Positions 10,632 to 20,741 of a stretch of 48,000 nucleotides of DNA are shown piece after piece; position 1 is the stretch's first letter; every line of letters begins with the position of its first letter. The notes under the pieces were generated by a model, which made no database searches, was not told the origin of the DNA, and saw only the letters and a program-made list of their open reading frames with translations. Origin of the DNA: Paramarasmius palmivorus (Eukaryota; Basidiomycota; Agaricomycetes; Agaricales; Marasmiaceae); assembly GCA_037176845.1 (NCBI GenBank), contig JAYKXP010000244.1, positions 1-48,000 on the forward strand, in the 5' to 3' direction. Made by a program: the position numbers and the translations under genes.

Positions 10632-12483
10632 ATGCTCAACCTTCCTGGTAAGTGATTGGTATTGTTCTCTTCTGGGTGTACGAGAGTGGTGCAAGCTTCT
10701 AGTGGGTACTCACGCCTGGGAACCCTGTGATAGCATGTATCTCTCTATTCCCATTTTTCTCTCTCTTCGTTGACCGTCTTACTTGTTATTGAACTGCTCT
10801 TTAGATGCTTTGAAACAACTCTTTGCTGGTCGAATGGTATGTGTCCTTTTTTTATTTAGGCATTCTCTGATCGTCCTACTCAGACCCGCCAGAATCAATT
10901 TTATTCGCCTTTTTTAATTGGCACAGACGACCAGGTTGACAATTTACTCGTACGCGCCCTTAGCCTCGCGGATGCGCCGCATATCGAGACTGACTCTCCC
11001 CTGACAACGCCTCCATCGTCTCCCCCGTCGTCTCCGACTCGATCACCGACCTCCTCTCCTCTCTCTGAGCCTCCCTTGGACCTCCCCCAAGAGATGCCTC
11101 AGGATCGAGAGCCATGCAAACGTACACAGCGCAGCCGTCGTGTCAACTCGCAACGAGACAAGGATAAGAGCAAACGCAATCGACGAAAACGTCGACAAGC
11201 GAAGCTATTAGTCCTTTGTACACAACCCCAAGCCGTGGAATCATTTCAGCCTCCTGACCGCCATTATGCTTCTGGTCACACCATGCCAGAGCAGCTGTTC
11301 GACCACGACATTACCCCATCCTCTAAGGGATTTATCGGCGTTGAGAAGGACCTGCCTGAACGACGAGAGTACTCGCGCGAAGAACTTCTAGCCAAAGGTT
11401 TCAGGCTTCATCCGCACAACCCCGAGTACGTGGTCGCCTTTTTTTCATCGCCAATTCCCTGCTAACACCACCTCCACAGTGCTCCTTGCCCCATTCTGCA
11501 TTCTCCTACACAATCCGTGATGTGTGTTATTCAACCAGGTCCCCAATCTGATCCAACGTGGCCTGACCTGGTTCAGCATCTCAATACCACCATTGAACGT
11601 CTACGGGCCCGGTGTCGTTTCAAGACTGCTCGCCTCACCATACGTCAGAGACGAATGGCAGCAATGGGTCTCGGGGGACCTTTTGCATTGTCCGCGCGGC
11701 GGGGACGATTCCAACACTTGACCTACGGGATATCCTATGGCAACGGACAAAAGGTACGCAATCTGATCTTGCACAAGACCACTATCGGCTAAACCACATG
11801 GATGTAGTATCCAATGTTACTTAGGCAGGACCCCAAAAACGTGCCCATCATAGATGAAATTAGAAACGACACGTCCTTTCGTCGTTTAGCAGGCTGGATG
11901 TCCAGTAAGTGAATTTCCTGCTCTCTTCCCAATAGGTCGCTCACTCCGTAAAGTGGGATTTTTGACGTGGGCTCCCAAGCTGTTTCTCTACTACGTTCAG
12001 ATCATAGGATCTCTTCTGAAACATTATCCGGCGTTACATCTCCCCTTCCAGAACTCTGTTTTTGCCGCTTTCACAGTGAATTTCGGCCCTGCCACTGTCT
12101 GCTTTCCCCACAGGGACATCAAGAACTTGGCCTTTGGATGGTGTGCGATAACCGCTCTAGGCGACTACGACTGGAAGGCCGGAGGTCACCTTGTACTTTG
12201 GGACCTGAAACTGATGATCGAGTTTCCACCCGGTACCACCATCTACATCCCTTCCGCCATTCTCTGTCACCTCAACACCACTATACAACCTCATGAACGA
12301 CGGTACTCCTTCACCATGTTTTCCGCTGGAGGTATTTTTCGTTGGGTGGAGCATGGGTTCCAAACTGAGAAGATGTACTCTCAGACTGTATCCGCTGCCA
12401 AGATGGCTGCTGATAACAGTAAGCGGTGGGATAGTGGTTTAGCCATGTTTTCCAGTATCTCGGAGCTCCGCCGGTCGTCGTAG
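10632..12483 (+). CDS. TET/JBP-family 2OG-Fe(II) dioxygenase
   Basis: Six exons (10632-10647, 10805-10836, 10884-11425, 11480-11753, 11808-11904, 11936-12483) sum to 1,509 nt, an exact 502-residue frame. The start MLNLPDALKQ was preferred over the ATG at 10586, which hits a stop after splicing. The N-terminal half has a Ser/Pro-rich low-complexity part and a strongly basic segment (SKRNRRKRRQAK). The C-terminal catalytic core shows FTVNFGPATVCFPHRDIKNL (iron ligands H379 and D381), GWCAITALGDYDWKAGGHLV, FPPGTTIYIPSAILCHLNT (distal H432) and ERRYSF (2-oxoglutarate-binding Arg about 442/443). That order matches fungal TET/JBP enzymes, which oxidise 5-methylcytosine. Substrate is inferred from family. 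No defect is seen. Its place beside KDZ1 fits the described TET-KDZ association. Confidence 0.85.
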
Positions 12484-12661
12484 TAGCCTTATCATTGCAC
12501 ATGTTATCACATCATCTATTCGGAACCGTCGATGTATTACTGTCTATTTCGTCCGATTCTATTCTGATTGGCTCTGTTCAACCTTTTAGCCATCCCGGTA
12601 AGCGATTAAACAATAACAACCCTATCAATGATTCACCCAGTTCCGATATATGTAAAGATTG

Positions 12662-13206
12662 ATGCGACTTATGCGACGATTTGCGCCTTTCATGAGCTCC
12701 CATCGAACGTCTGGTCGTCGACCTCTGAAGGTAAGTTTGTGATTGTTGGATAGCCTAATGATTTCTACTCACCCGCTTACAAGTTTGCACTGTTCTTCCC
12801 CGTCACCGACGAGCCCGAGATTGTCACCCTAGAACGCAGAAAAGTCGACGTCCAAGATTTTCGTCCTTACTTGCAATGCTCCAACTCAACATTGAATGCG
12901 CCTCCTGCTATCCACTCTGTTCGTGTAGCGACTGACCGTTGCACCATCTACTATTTTGAACAAACTGGGCGTAACGAGTTTGGAGAGAATATCAGTGTTA
13001 CTCGAGAACTGGAGGCTGAAGGGCTCTTGCGTCCCTGGCATGGTCCCATCATTGTCCTTTGGGACCAAGACGACGCATTAACCTCGGGCAACGTGGAAGA
13101 AAAATCTAATTCGATCATAGGGTGGGTAGTGTTTCAAATTTCGGACGTTTTCATAAATCTGATCCCGCCCCGGAAGTCACCTGTCCTCAGTTTACGAAGC
13201 TGTTGA
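12662..13206 (+). CDS. Unknown 163-aa KDZ cargo protein
   Basis: Two exons (12662-12730 and 12784-13206) give 163 residues, starting MRLMRRFAPFMSSHRTSG. The second exon reads well (FPVTDEPEIVTLERRKVDVQ, IYYFEQTGRNEFGENIS, LLRPWHGPIIVLWDQDD). I recognise no family; the mixture of short beta-like strands and acidic loops suggests a small globular protein. It lies 178 bp downstream of the TET stop, in the same direction. An alternative 3' exon near 13192-13267 would add an acidic tail (VERDHTIEYEGQYDDEEEE), but I could not find a phase-compatible donor, so the simple read-through end at 13206 is given. Confidence 0.5.
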
Positions 13207-13419
13207 ACGGGACCACACTATTGAATATGAGGGTCAGTACGACGACGAGGAGGAAGAGGAAGAGTAAAGATATGCTCATTCATGTCCCGTCCAAAAAATG
13301 TATACATTCGACATTCGTGCTACAGAGACTCGGACTACAGTTTGGGCCAGTCACGACGGTTAGGCAGCCTAAAAAGCATTGAGAAACTATTATTCCATAT
13401 CGACCAAGGAACTGTGGAC

Positions 13420-13879
13420 TTACGGGCTCCACCCGCAGGCGATGTATTGTTGTTCTTCGGCCGGCGTCATCGTGGTGGGCAATGGCCAAGCCTGAGGGGA
13501 CTTGGGTGGATAATATGGACCACGTTGTTTGGTCCATTCTTGAGGGGTAAGCCAACGACTTCGACCCGTTAGGAAGCCGTCACAAGTACCCATGCACGGT
13601 GCTCCCCATGTCGGACAGGTACAAAGCCAAACGACACCGTAATACAATCGACCTGGGCGAGCTATAAACACGTCAACTAGTAGCTGTATTGAATTCGGCA
13701 CGAGTACGCAGAACTCACCAGGAAGACGACAATGACCGTCGCAACATTGTCCCCAGCCAGAGCAGCGACAGTTCGCCGCAAAGGTCGACTGCCAAAAATG
13801 TGAACATGCTTAAAATAAAATCAGGGGCAAATTAATAGCTCTACTTGAGATATCTCACCTTTAAGGCGACAACGTCCAT
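13420..13879 (-). CDS. Small Cys-rich protein resembling a GRF-type zinc finger
   Basis: Three exons, about 110 residues. The start MDVVALK (ATG complementary to 13877-13879) joins in phase 0 to STFAANCRCSGWGQCCDGHC, then in phase 1 to RPGRLYYGVVWLCTC. After that come PCMGTCDGFLTGRSRWLTP and a Pro-rich tail ending ACGWSP. The order Cys-pair, P-G-R-aromatic-Y, Cys, Cys-D-x-F-x-x-x-x-x-W resembles GRF zinc fingers (Cys-x-Cys ... N-x-G-R-x-F/Y ... Cys-x-F-F-x-W), which bind single-stranded nucleic acid in topoisomerase III and APE2 relatives. The match is partial, with extra cysteines, so the family call is tentative. It is convergent with the 163-aa gene and a single copy in this window. Confidence 0.45.
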
Positions 13880-14534
13880 CTCCGACAGAACTGCATGCAG
13901 GATGAAAACACTGAATATTCGTGCGGGAAGACATGAGAGGGACAATTAGAGTGTTCTGGTCCACCCGAGACCTCCCCAATTACACGAGTCTGATGCGAGC
14001 TTGCTGAGTTTGCTGAGATGTTCAGGGCAGAAAATCACGTCGCCATAAGTGAATTTTGCACTTTGAGGACTCTGGAGAAAGCTAACTGACACTGAGAGAC
14101 GTAGAAATAAATTCTGGATGCGTCAGGCAGCTACATGCTAAATATCGGCTGCCCAAACGTCTGCCAAAGATTAGTAGGTGTTTGATTCCAAACAACGCAC
14201 CGTCAAGTTACATTCCTTCTATCGATATCATCAATACTTACATTTCGCAACTGGTATAGATGTCTATAAATGTCACCACCAAGGAATGCAACCGACTTTT
14301 TGGATCGTGATATATGGCATGTATATAGTGGGATAAGACACTACGTGATTGGATTGTGATTGGAACTCGAAGACATTATGGAGGTTCGACTTATACATAT
14401 CCGCGGGTGTTCACACAATGCTATGTTTATTCGCGTCTTTCATTCATACCACTGTCAGGGATCCGTAGGAGTCAAGGTGATTTTATTGCATCTAACAAAT
14501 AATACAGGTATGAATACAATCGTTCAAGAAACTG
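13880..14534. other. Intergenic, nothing recognised
   Basis: This 655-bp gap lies between two minus-strand cargo genes. Short frames only, for example 14360-14581 on plus, without domain or splice support. It may hold the promoter of the GRF-like gene. Confidence 0.4.
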
Positions 14535-15424
14535 CTAAACGAGGGGAAGGAGAGTCACACGGCCGGATTCGAGAGCGGTAGACCACAGTGATTGCGCCTT
14601 CTCCGCCGTCCCCAGACGTTCGACAACTACTAGGCTATGGTTTCCTGCAGCTTCACGAGCCGCCGACCTGAATAATGAACAAGGTAAGAGAGTGCAAAGG
14701 AATGTGAACAACGGTACCGACTCGGAGGTGTATACACCCGGCTCTGCCCCCTTGATCACTACCCACCAAAACTGTCGCAGAGTCTTGCCTTTGGATGTGG
14801 ATGGCGAAGCCGGGTTTGAAGGACCCAAGGAGGACGGTCGTGGCTTATCAGACGCATGGCGTGAGGTGGATCCCTTTGTTCCGTCTGTGATCTGCACCGG
14901 ACAATGTTGTATTAGTGAAGTGTTAGATCGGTGAAGACGAGCGTGTTCTACTGACCGTTGCCTGGCTCTTTCCGTACCCCTCGGCAGCACATTTGGTTGG
15001 GGTGGCAGCTTTCTGTGGCTCAGAGAATGCGGTGGGAGGATCACCAACTATGCCCTTCTCCGTCGCTTCGCTCCAGGCCTCTTCTGCTTCTCGAGTCGAG
15101 CGAAAACCACGATAGCTGTGCTTGGGATATCCAGCTACTGAGTGGCAACACGAATCCCTGCAAATTGAGTAAAGGTGAGCGGTTGATACTACTAAGCTAG
15201 AGGATAACGCACCAAGTGTGGTGCACACCCTTGACTCTGCCATTAAATACAACGTAGGCGACGAATCCTGTACTTGACCTGGTTGTTGTAGGGTTGGCAC
15301 TACGAATGTGGTTGTTGGTTGCTCTAACAAAAGGATCGTCTTCCCCTTCAATAACTTCCGGTGGCTCGTCCATGCGGAGACGCGCAAGACGGTCCCAAAC
15401 CTCGTTATCGTCTAACCCGGTCAT
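14535..15424 (-). CDS. Protein with two RNase H1 N-terminal (hybrid-binding) domains
   Basis: Four exons with clean GT-AG introns and consistent phase. The start is the ATG complementary to 15422-15424 (MTGLDDNEVWDRLARLRMD); an acidic, helical N-terminus follows. Domain 1 is VAYVVFNGRVKGVHHTW, an intron, then GYPKHSYRGFRSTREAEEAW. A Ser/Pro/Lys-rich linker leads to domain 2: FWWVVIKGAEPGVYTSE, an intron, then HSLVVVERLGTAEKAQSLW. In both, the intron falls at the same place in the domain, indicating internal duplication. The family (RNase H1 N-terminal domain) grips RNA:DNA hybrids or dsRNA; there is no RNase H catalytic region, so it is expected to bind and not cut. Divergent from the basic-protein gene with a 262-bp gap. 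Role in the transposon cycle is unknown. Confidence 0.7.
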
Positions 15425-15686
15425 ATCTGAAGCTGAAACGTCGAGAAAACAAAGAGTGAGAGAGTAAAGGGGCGAAGGAATCGGGCACCTTGATAATGAG
15501 CGAAGGATCAGAAAAGAAGGAATGATGGGAACTTCTATTTCCGAATGATTGTGACATTGATGAGTGACACTGTTGTGACTGTGACAAGAAAGCTGTCATC
15601 ATTTCACTTCCACTTGGATCAACAAGGTGAGCCCAACGCGTCTCCTGGCTGGTCATCCTTTCGACCATTCACAGGAATTCTGCCAG

Positions 15687-16275
15687 ATGACGAACTCCGA
15701 TCCTGAAGAGATTGCCAGCATTCGCGAATCTGCCAGACTGGACTTATACGGCGAAGAGGAGAGAACTTGGCTCAAAAACCGGTTTCCAATCCTAAGCGAG
15801 GATGAAGAGATGTTAGAAAAGATACAATGTGGTCGAGTCAAGTTCCGGGGCATGTTGATCAAAAGGGAAGCCTCGCACGCTCGCTATGTGCGGTATGTTT
15901 GGTTCAACTGTCTCCATGAAGTTATTTCACGAATTTCGGGTACCAGTAACAGGCTAGAGCTTCAATCCAAGGCTCTGGAGAATCAGAAACGGTGCGTCAA
16001 GCTCAAACAAACAACGTACAAATTTCATTGAGGTCTATAGGCGGTTAAACGGCCTCAAGGCAAATACGGCTGCCTGGGAGGATCACAAGGAAAATCGTCG
16101 CATGGTGCAGAGTCGTTATTACCAGCGGAACCGGGATAAACTCAACGCCAAGGCACGCGAGAAACGTGCTATCAAGAAGAAGGTATGTCCCTGGTTCCAA
16201 CTATTGTGTTACACTCTCTCATAAAACTGTTCATCGCTGTAGCAAGCTCAGATAGTACACCAAACCAATCTTTAA
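15687..16275 (+). CDS. Small basic KDZ-associated protein (R-YYQ-NR helix)
   Basis: Three exons (15687-15991, 16041-16182, 16243-16275) sum to 480 nt, an exact 159-residue frame. The start is MTNSDPEEIASIRESARLDL. The first half is acidic and helical. The second half carries WEDHKENRRMVQSRYYQRNR followed by DKLNAKAREKRAIKKK, a long basic helix with probable nuclear-localisation function. A closely similar helix ends the protein at 2459-3217. In both elements this gene lies immediately upstream of the large accessory gene and in the same direction, so the two may act together. Family unnamed to my knowledge; DNA or RNA binding is inferred from charge only. Confidence 0.6.
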
Positions 16276-16592
16276 GATGTTCTCGAAGTCTGTGAAAACG
16301 AATAATATTTTCTCTGGGTTGTGAACCCTGTATCTGAGTTGAAAATGGGGTCCGAGTCATCCGGGCCTTGACCTTTTGGAGCATCACATCAGGGAGACTG
16401 TGGTCTATCTGTTACCTCCCTACGTATATGTCCGATTTCCCAATTCGTTGGTTAGGATCGCGTTGGGATCGTGAAGATCTGGTTGACTGGCAAAGAGCTG
16501 AGATTTTGATATGTTGGTGAGACCTTGGTGTGTACTCGGATCTCCTCCATTCGACGTTTGCTCATCCTATACTTCCAAAGACCGTCACTGCC
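16276..16592. other. Intergenic between two co-directional cargo genes
   Basis: No gene or repeat recognised in about 320 bp; probably the terminator of the basic-protein gene and the promoter of the large accessory gene. Confidence 0.4.
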
Positions 16593-19500
16593 ATGTCCTC
16601 GTCTGTGGATAGCGAAAAAAACCCAAGAACCGATGTAGCAGGGGTGGAAGAGGTGCAGGCGTCTTCGCAGAGTGAGTCGCCTATTTTCTCGGTGGTCATA
16701 TGCTTGGGCGTTCTGTTGCCACCTCCTCAGTCGCGTCGCTGACCCGTATTTCTTGACCAGGGGAGGGCGTCCTGGCAAAACGGCAGGAGTGGTCGAAGGA
16801 TGATAGTGAGCTCGACGACATAGACGGACATGGAAAAGGTGCCAGATATTCCACTACAAATTTTCTTCTCTGACCTTTGGCTCCCATTGCAGCTCTAGAT
16901 CCTCCGTGTGAAGCGTCCCTCAAGGCTCTTGCTTCAAATTTGCTTCCGGGCCATTCTCCAGCCAATCTTGAGACAAATGGTGCGCGTCAGATTGCCGTCC
17001 GGCAACGCGTAGAGAGTCCTGATAGTCTTTCAACAGGCGTCGAATCAACACCTACGATGAATGCCGAACAAGCGGGGCCGTCCTCAACTGGCAGTACAGA
17101 TGAAGGAGGTGCGTAATATTTTTTCTGTACACTAGATGGCTCTAATATTTTCCTGTAGATGCTCGTTCGACCGTGCAGAATCCACTGCCGTTCTCACACG
17201 CGGGCTTAGAGGAAGGGTCCTCGCGCAGTGGTTCCAGGAAACGTCGTTCGGGTAATCCGGGGAATTTCGAGGGTGAACAACTGGCTATGCTTGAGGAGGC
17301 TTACCCGGAATACGAAAAGCTTCCTCGTCGTTCTAAGGAGAGTGGGGATTGGTTGAGAGCTATGACTGTCAAGTTTCTCGAGAAGTTCCCGGTAGCCAAA
17401 TACCCACCTCCTCCAGCGAAGCAACTGGACCCAGTACCGGACGTGGATTTGAACTCTCTGACGCCGAGACGGAGAAAGGCGCACAGGAAACGTGTGGCGG
17501 CCGTGGAGATTAATGATAGTGCTGAAGGGAGGCAGGCCCAGGTATGATGACGTTACGAACTCTGTAGCTTATCACTGATTGAGGTTTAGGCAGTTCAACG
17601 CTTTTTTTACTGGAGGGCGAGTAATCTGCGTGGGAAGGAAGGAGAATCGGTCGTCAAGTTCCTGAATCAAATGACGAAGGTGGAGAAACGGCCTCGTAAG
17701 CAGCGAGTCGGCAACTTCCTCATGTCACATCCGGACTACAAGGACAAGGTAGCCGAACAATCGAAGGAGACCGGAAGACGTGACCGTTTGCAAAGTCGGC
17801 AGAAGGCGGCAAAGTCGGTTTGGAATTCCATGGAGGACGAAGAACGCAAGGATGTCACGGATGGCATACAGAAGAAACTGGAGGCCGCGCTCAATTCACA
17901 TGGGGACAATCAAGAGGGTACCAGTGGTGACAACGTGCGCAATTCACGGTAAGCATTTGGCGTTTGACTGACAATTTTGGTTTACTGACCGATATGTTTG
18001 CTGGCAGAACTCGGCGAAGCGTAGGCCGGATTATGCAGCCAATCATCGACACAGTTCATCGGCTGACTGGGCTATCGGTTGTGGTATTAGTAGGCGAAGA
18101 TATGAATGGTAACGATCTTTTCGACTCGGCGACGTACGTTGACTTGCATTGGGTCATATGGACATATCTGATAGTTCGTTTGCTCTAGATTGAGCGCTTC
18201 GCCTCCTGGAACGCCGAAAATCACACAGTTCAACACCGACAAGTTCAGGCCCTTCATCGAATTCTTTTTCCGGTGGCTTCGGTTTATTCGACAGGACCAA
18301 CTTTCGAAAGGGCTACTGAAAGAAGCCACCTCTCCTGAGCCGGAGATCAATGGTGACTCAACAAACACACCGTCGTCGTCCGGGACAGTCCAGGATCTCC
18401 CACCAACTGGCACACCACCACCTACGAAGTCTGTCGTGAACAAGGGGAAGGGCAAAGAAATTGCGAAGCTCGGGGATGACTCAAGTGCTGAAAGTTCGGA
18501 CGACATGTCAATGCGAGGTGGTGATGACGATGCTTATGGAGAGGATGAGCTCAGTGAGGAGGAACCAGAGGCACCAGTACGACGTGTCTGTGAACCCACT
18601 CAGTATCCTGAGGGGTCGTACATGGCAGAACGGGCGGAGAATATTCGGCGGAATAAGGAAATGTTGGCTTCCCTGGGTTTGGATCGGAATATCTTCGAGA
18701 TGCCTTCGAAGTCAGGGACTGCCAAGAAGGGGAAGTCAGCAAAGCCCAACAGGCCCACTAATGATGCGCCCCGACGTTCGAGTCGTCTGAGTAAAGCCTC
18801 GGCGCCAGAAGGGAGAAACGTGAGTGATTCTTTGGAAGATTAAGATCTGGGCTGACATGTCTGCAGGAGATTAATGATAAGCAGGATGCTTCAAGTCTTG
18901 AACCTGTAAGGTCTGTGACCTCACAGGGGCGGCAACGCATTCTAGGGCAGTGCGAGAAGTTCATTGAGGATGATCCGGCAGTAACCACGGCGACCCTTAC
19001 AGACTTGGTGGTGGAGCTCACAACAGAAGGTTCGGACGAGCGGTCAGCCTGGGTGGCATACGTCTCGCAATTAAGCGACGTGTGGTTTCAGAGGCAGGAG
19101 AACCCACTCAGTGAAATTCAATGGCCATCAGTGTGTATTCATTTGTTTGGGATGGTATCAGCGAAACTGACAGGTGGCGTAGCCTCCAAAACAGGATCCT
19201 CAAACTGCTATGGTTATAGATAATGCAACAGCGTTACCGGTACCATTCGAACACAGCCCACCTGCCGCTATCCATAATGTTTTGCCACTACCAGAAGAAG
19301 ACTACCCACCTGACGAAGTTCACACTCCATTGCAACCTACATCATTCAATGCTGCTGATGAGCTACAGCCAACGTCAGCACTTGCCTATTCGACGACTCC
19401 TACTCCCGGTTCGTCAGACCCTTCCGAGGATTTAGCGCTCCCTACTCCAGGTTCGTCAGCCCCTTCCGAGGACTCAGTGCTCCAGACAGCTGGTGTTCAA

Positions 19501-20340
19501 GAGATCAGGGACGACCAAGAATATGTGGACACCTCGAGCTCGCGATGCAAAGAGGTCGTTAGTGCTCATGCCTCCATTGTGGTTCCGGTCGGCTATAGTT
19601 ATGAGCCGGGAGAACATGATAGCGCGACGATTCAGTGGTTCGTTGATTACCTGCTAGCAATACCAGCGAAGTATTCTGGGCCTGAGCGTCCGCCAATCTG
19701 GGACTCAGTTGTCTTTAAATGGGCGGATCTGCAGGAGCTGTGGGAGAAAGTGCCGGGGTATCCTGATAAGGTATGTGTGCTTCTATGTTGATGAATCTGA
19801 TTTCTCAACGACCCCTTGGCAGAGAGCACCAAAGTCAACGCGACCAGAATGCATTGAACAGTGGAACAAAGGAGGCCGTACTCGTAGCCGAAATTGGTCA
19901 GCACCTGTGTCAGCTCAGTTGGAACTTCTACGTGCTGATTGGTGGACTTGGTGGGCGTCGGCATTTCCGGAGACCACGTACAAGCACAAAGGGTTTGTGA
20001 TGCCTGTGAAGGATGCTGATCTGGCAGAAATGCATCTGAGAGGGGAGCACGGGATTGTCCTTTTCCTGGTCGTTCTTCGTTGGTGGCACGATGCCGGTGG
20101 CCATGCAGATCCTCTAGGAATGTGGGAAGAGGCAATCAAGTCAGTTTACTGCGTTATGGATAATATGGTCAGAGAGATGTGAGGTCCTATCTTCAACGTC
20201 GTAACGAGTGGGTACTGACTTGAAGTTGTAGTGTTCAGAGCGTTAGTCATATTGCAGAGAACGAGCCGAGCCCAAAACGCAAGAGATCGAGCCGCGACAA
20301 GGGCACCAGGTTGGCAAAGCGCGTTCGTCCTTCTATCTAG
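16593..20340 (+). CDS. Large (~1,050 aa) KDZ-associated accessory protein
   Basis: About eleven exons; ten short GT-AG introns were checked for frame by hand, the eighth using the acceptor at about 19167-19168. The start is MSSSVDSEKNPRTDVAGVEE. After a disordered N-terminus comes GNFEGEQLAMLEEAYPEYEK followed by FLEKFPVAKYPPP, then AVQRFFYWRASNLRGK and a basic helix. A long acidic/Ser-Pro-rich middle includes a duplicated P-T-P-G-S-S-x-P-S-E-D unit (near 19402-19472). The C-terminal module has LLRADWWTWWASAFPETTYK and VVLRWWHDAGG, and the tail is basic (PKRKRSSRDKGTRLAKRVR). I remember such proteins, with paired Trp-rich motifs near the C-terminus, as frequent unnamed transposon-linked proteins of Agaricomycetes. 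No enzyme motif is visible. The outer element's homologue begins at position 164. Confidence 0.65.
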
Positions 20341-20659
20341 CAGGCTGTCAATAATTTGTTTGGACTACGTGGGCTGTATCTAGTGTACTTTATTGGAATT
20401 TTGATGTTGTTGCATGCAAATCCAGCTGCTTAAGACCGTATAAGTGATGACGAATTATTGTGACTGATTGTGACTATTGGGAACTTCAGAAATAATAGGA
20501 AATTGGCTTGAAAAGTGTGCTAAAGGAATAGATATAGGTGCTAAGACTTTGCAGGATAATTCTTGACTATAAATGGCAAGTTTTAGCCTCTTTAGGAAGT
20601 TTCTGTGGCCGGAAAATTGTCTCCTACTGAGATTTGGTCGCCCAAAATCGCTCGATAAC
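20341..20659. other. 3' flank of the large accessory gene
   Basis: AT-rich, non-coding stretch before the right inverted repeat. A lone ACTTTGCA half-site occurs near 20545-20552; otherwise nothing is seen. Confidence 0.4.
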
Positions 20660-20733
20660 ATGCCCTGGGACTTTGCAATGTACCGGTCACAAAACATGTG
20701 GGGGACTTTGCAAAGTTCCAGTAAGGTCGGCTG
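20660..20733 (-). repeat. Right terminal inverted repeat of the 14.2 kb KDZ transposon
   Basis: Contains ACTTTGCAATGT (20670-20681, one mismatch from the palindrome) and GGGACTTTGCAAAGTTCC (20702-20719), and ends TAAGGTCGGCTG next to the duplication. Read in reverse complement it aligns with 6509-6585. Confidence 0.8.
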
Positions 20734-20741
20734 GTGTACCC
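20734..20741 (+). repeat. Target site duplication, right copy (GTGTACCC)
   Basis: Identical to 6501-6508 and in the same KDZ2 codon phase (x-GTG-TAC-CC split as G-GTA-CCC). Confidence 0.85.

Larger units (their letters stand above)
6509..20733. mobile_element. 14.2 kb multi-gene KDZ transposon nested in KDZ2
   Basis: Bounded by the 8-bp duplication GTGTACCC and by imperfect terminal inverted repeats of about 70-80 bp, each with two copies of the palindrome ACTTTGCAAAGT. Gene order from left: KDZ transposase (minus), TET/JBP dioxygenase (plus), 163-aa unknown (plus), GRF-like zinc protein (minus), double RNase H1 N-domain protein (minus), basic protein (plus), large accessory protein (plus). 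All seven read through by eye without nonsense codons under simple splice models, so the element may be autonomous. It disrupts the first coding exon of another KDZ transposase. KDZ elements with TET/JBP genes are established in basidiomycetes; the full boundary-to-boundary gene set is read from this sequence. Confidence 0.85.

Noticed and set aside
13282..13572. Plus-strand 96-codon frame
   Set aside because: Overlaps the GRF-like gene on the other strand and shows no domain.
18087..18506. Minus-strand 139-codon frame
   Set aside because: Shadow of the large accessory gene.
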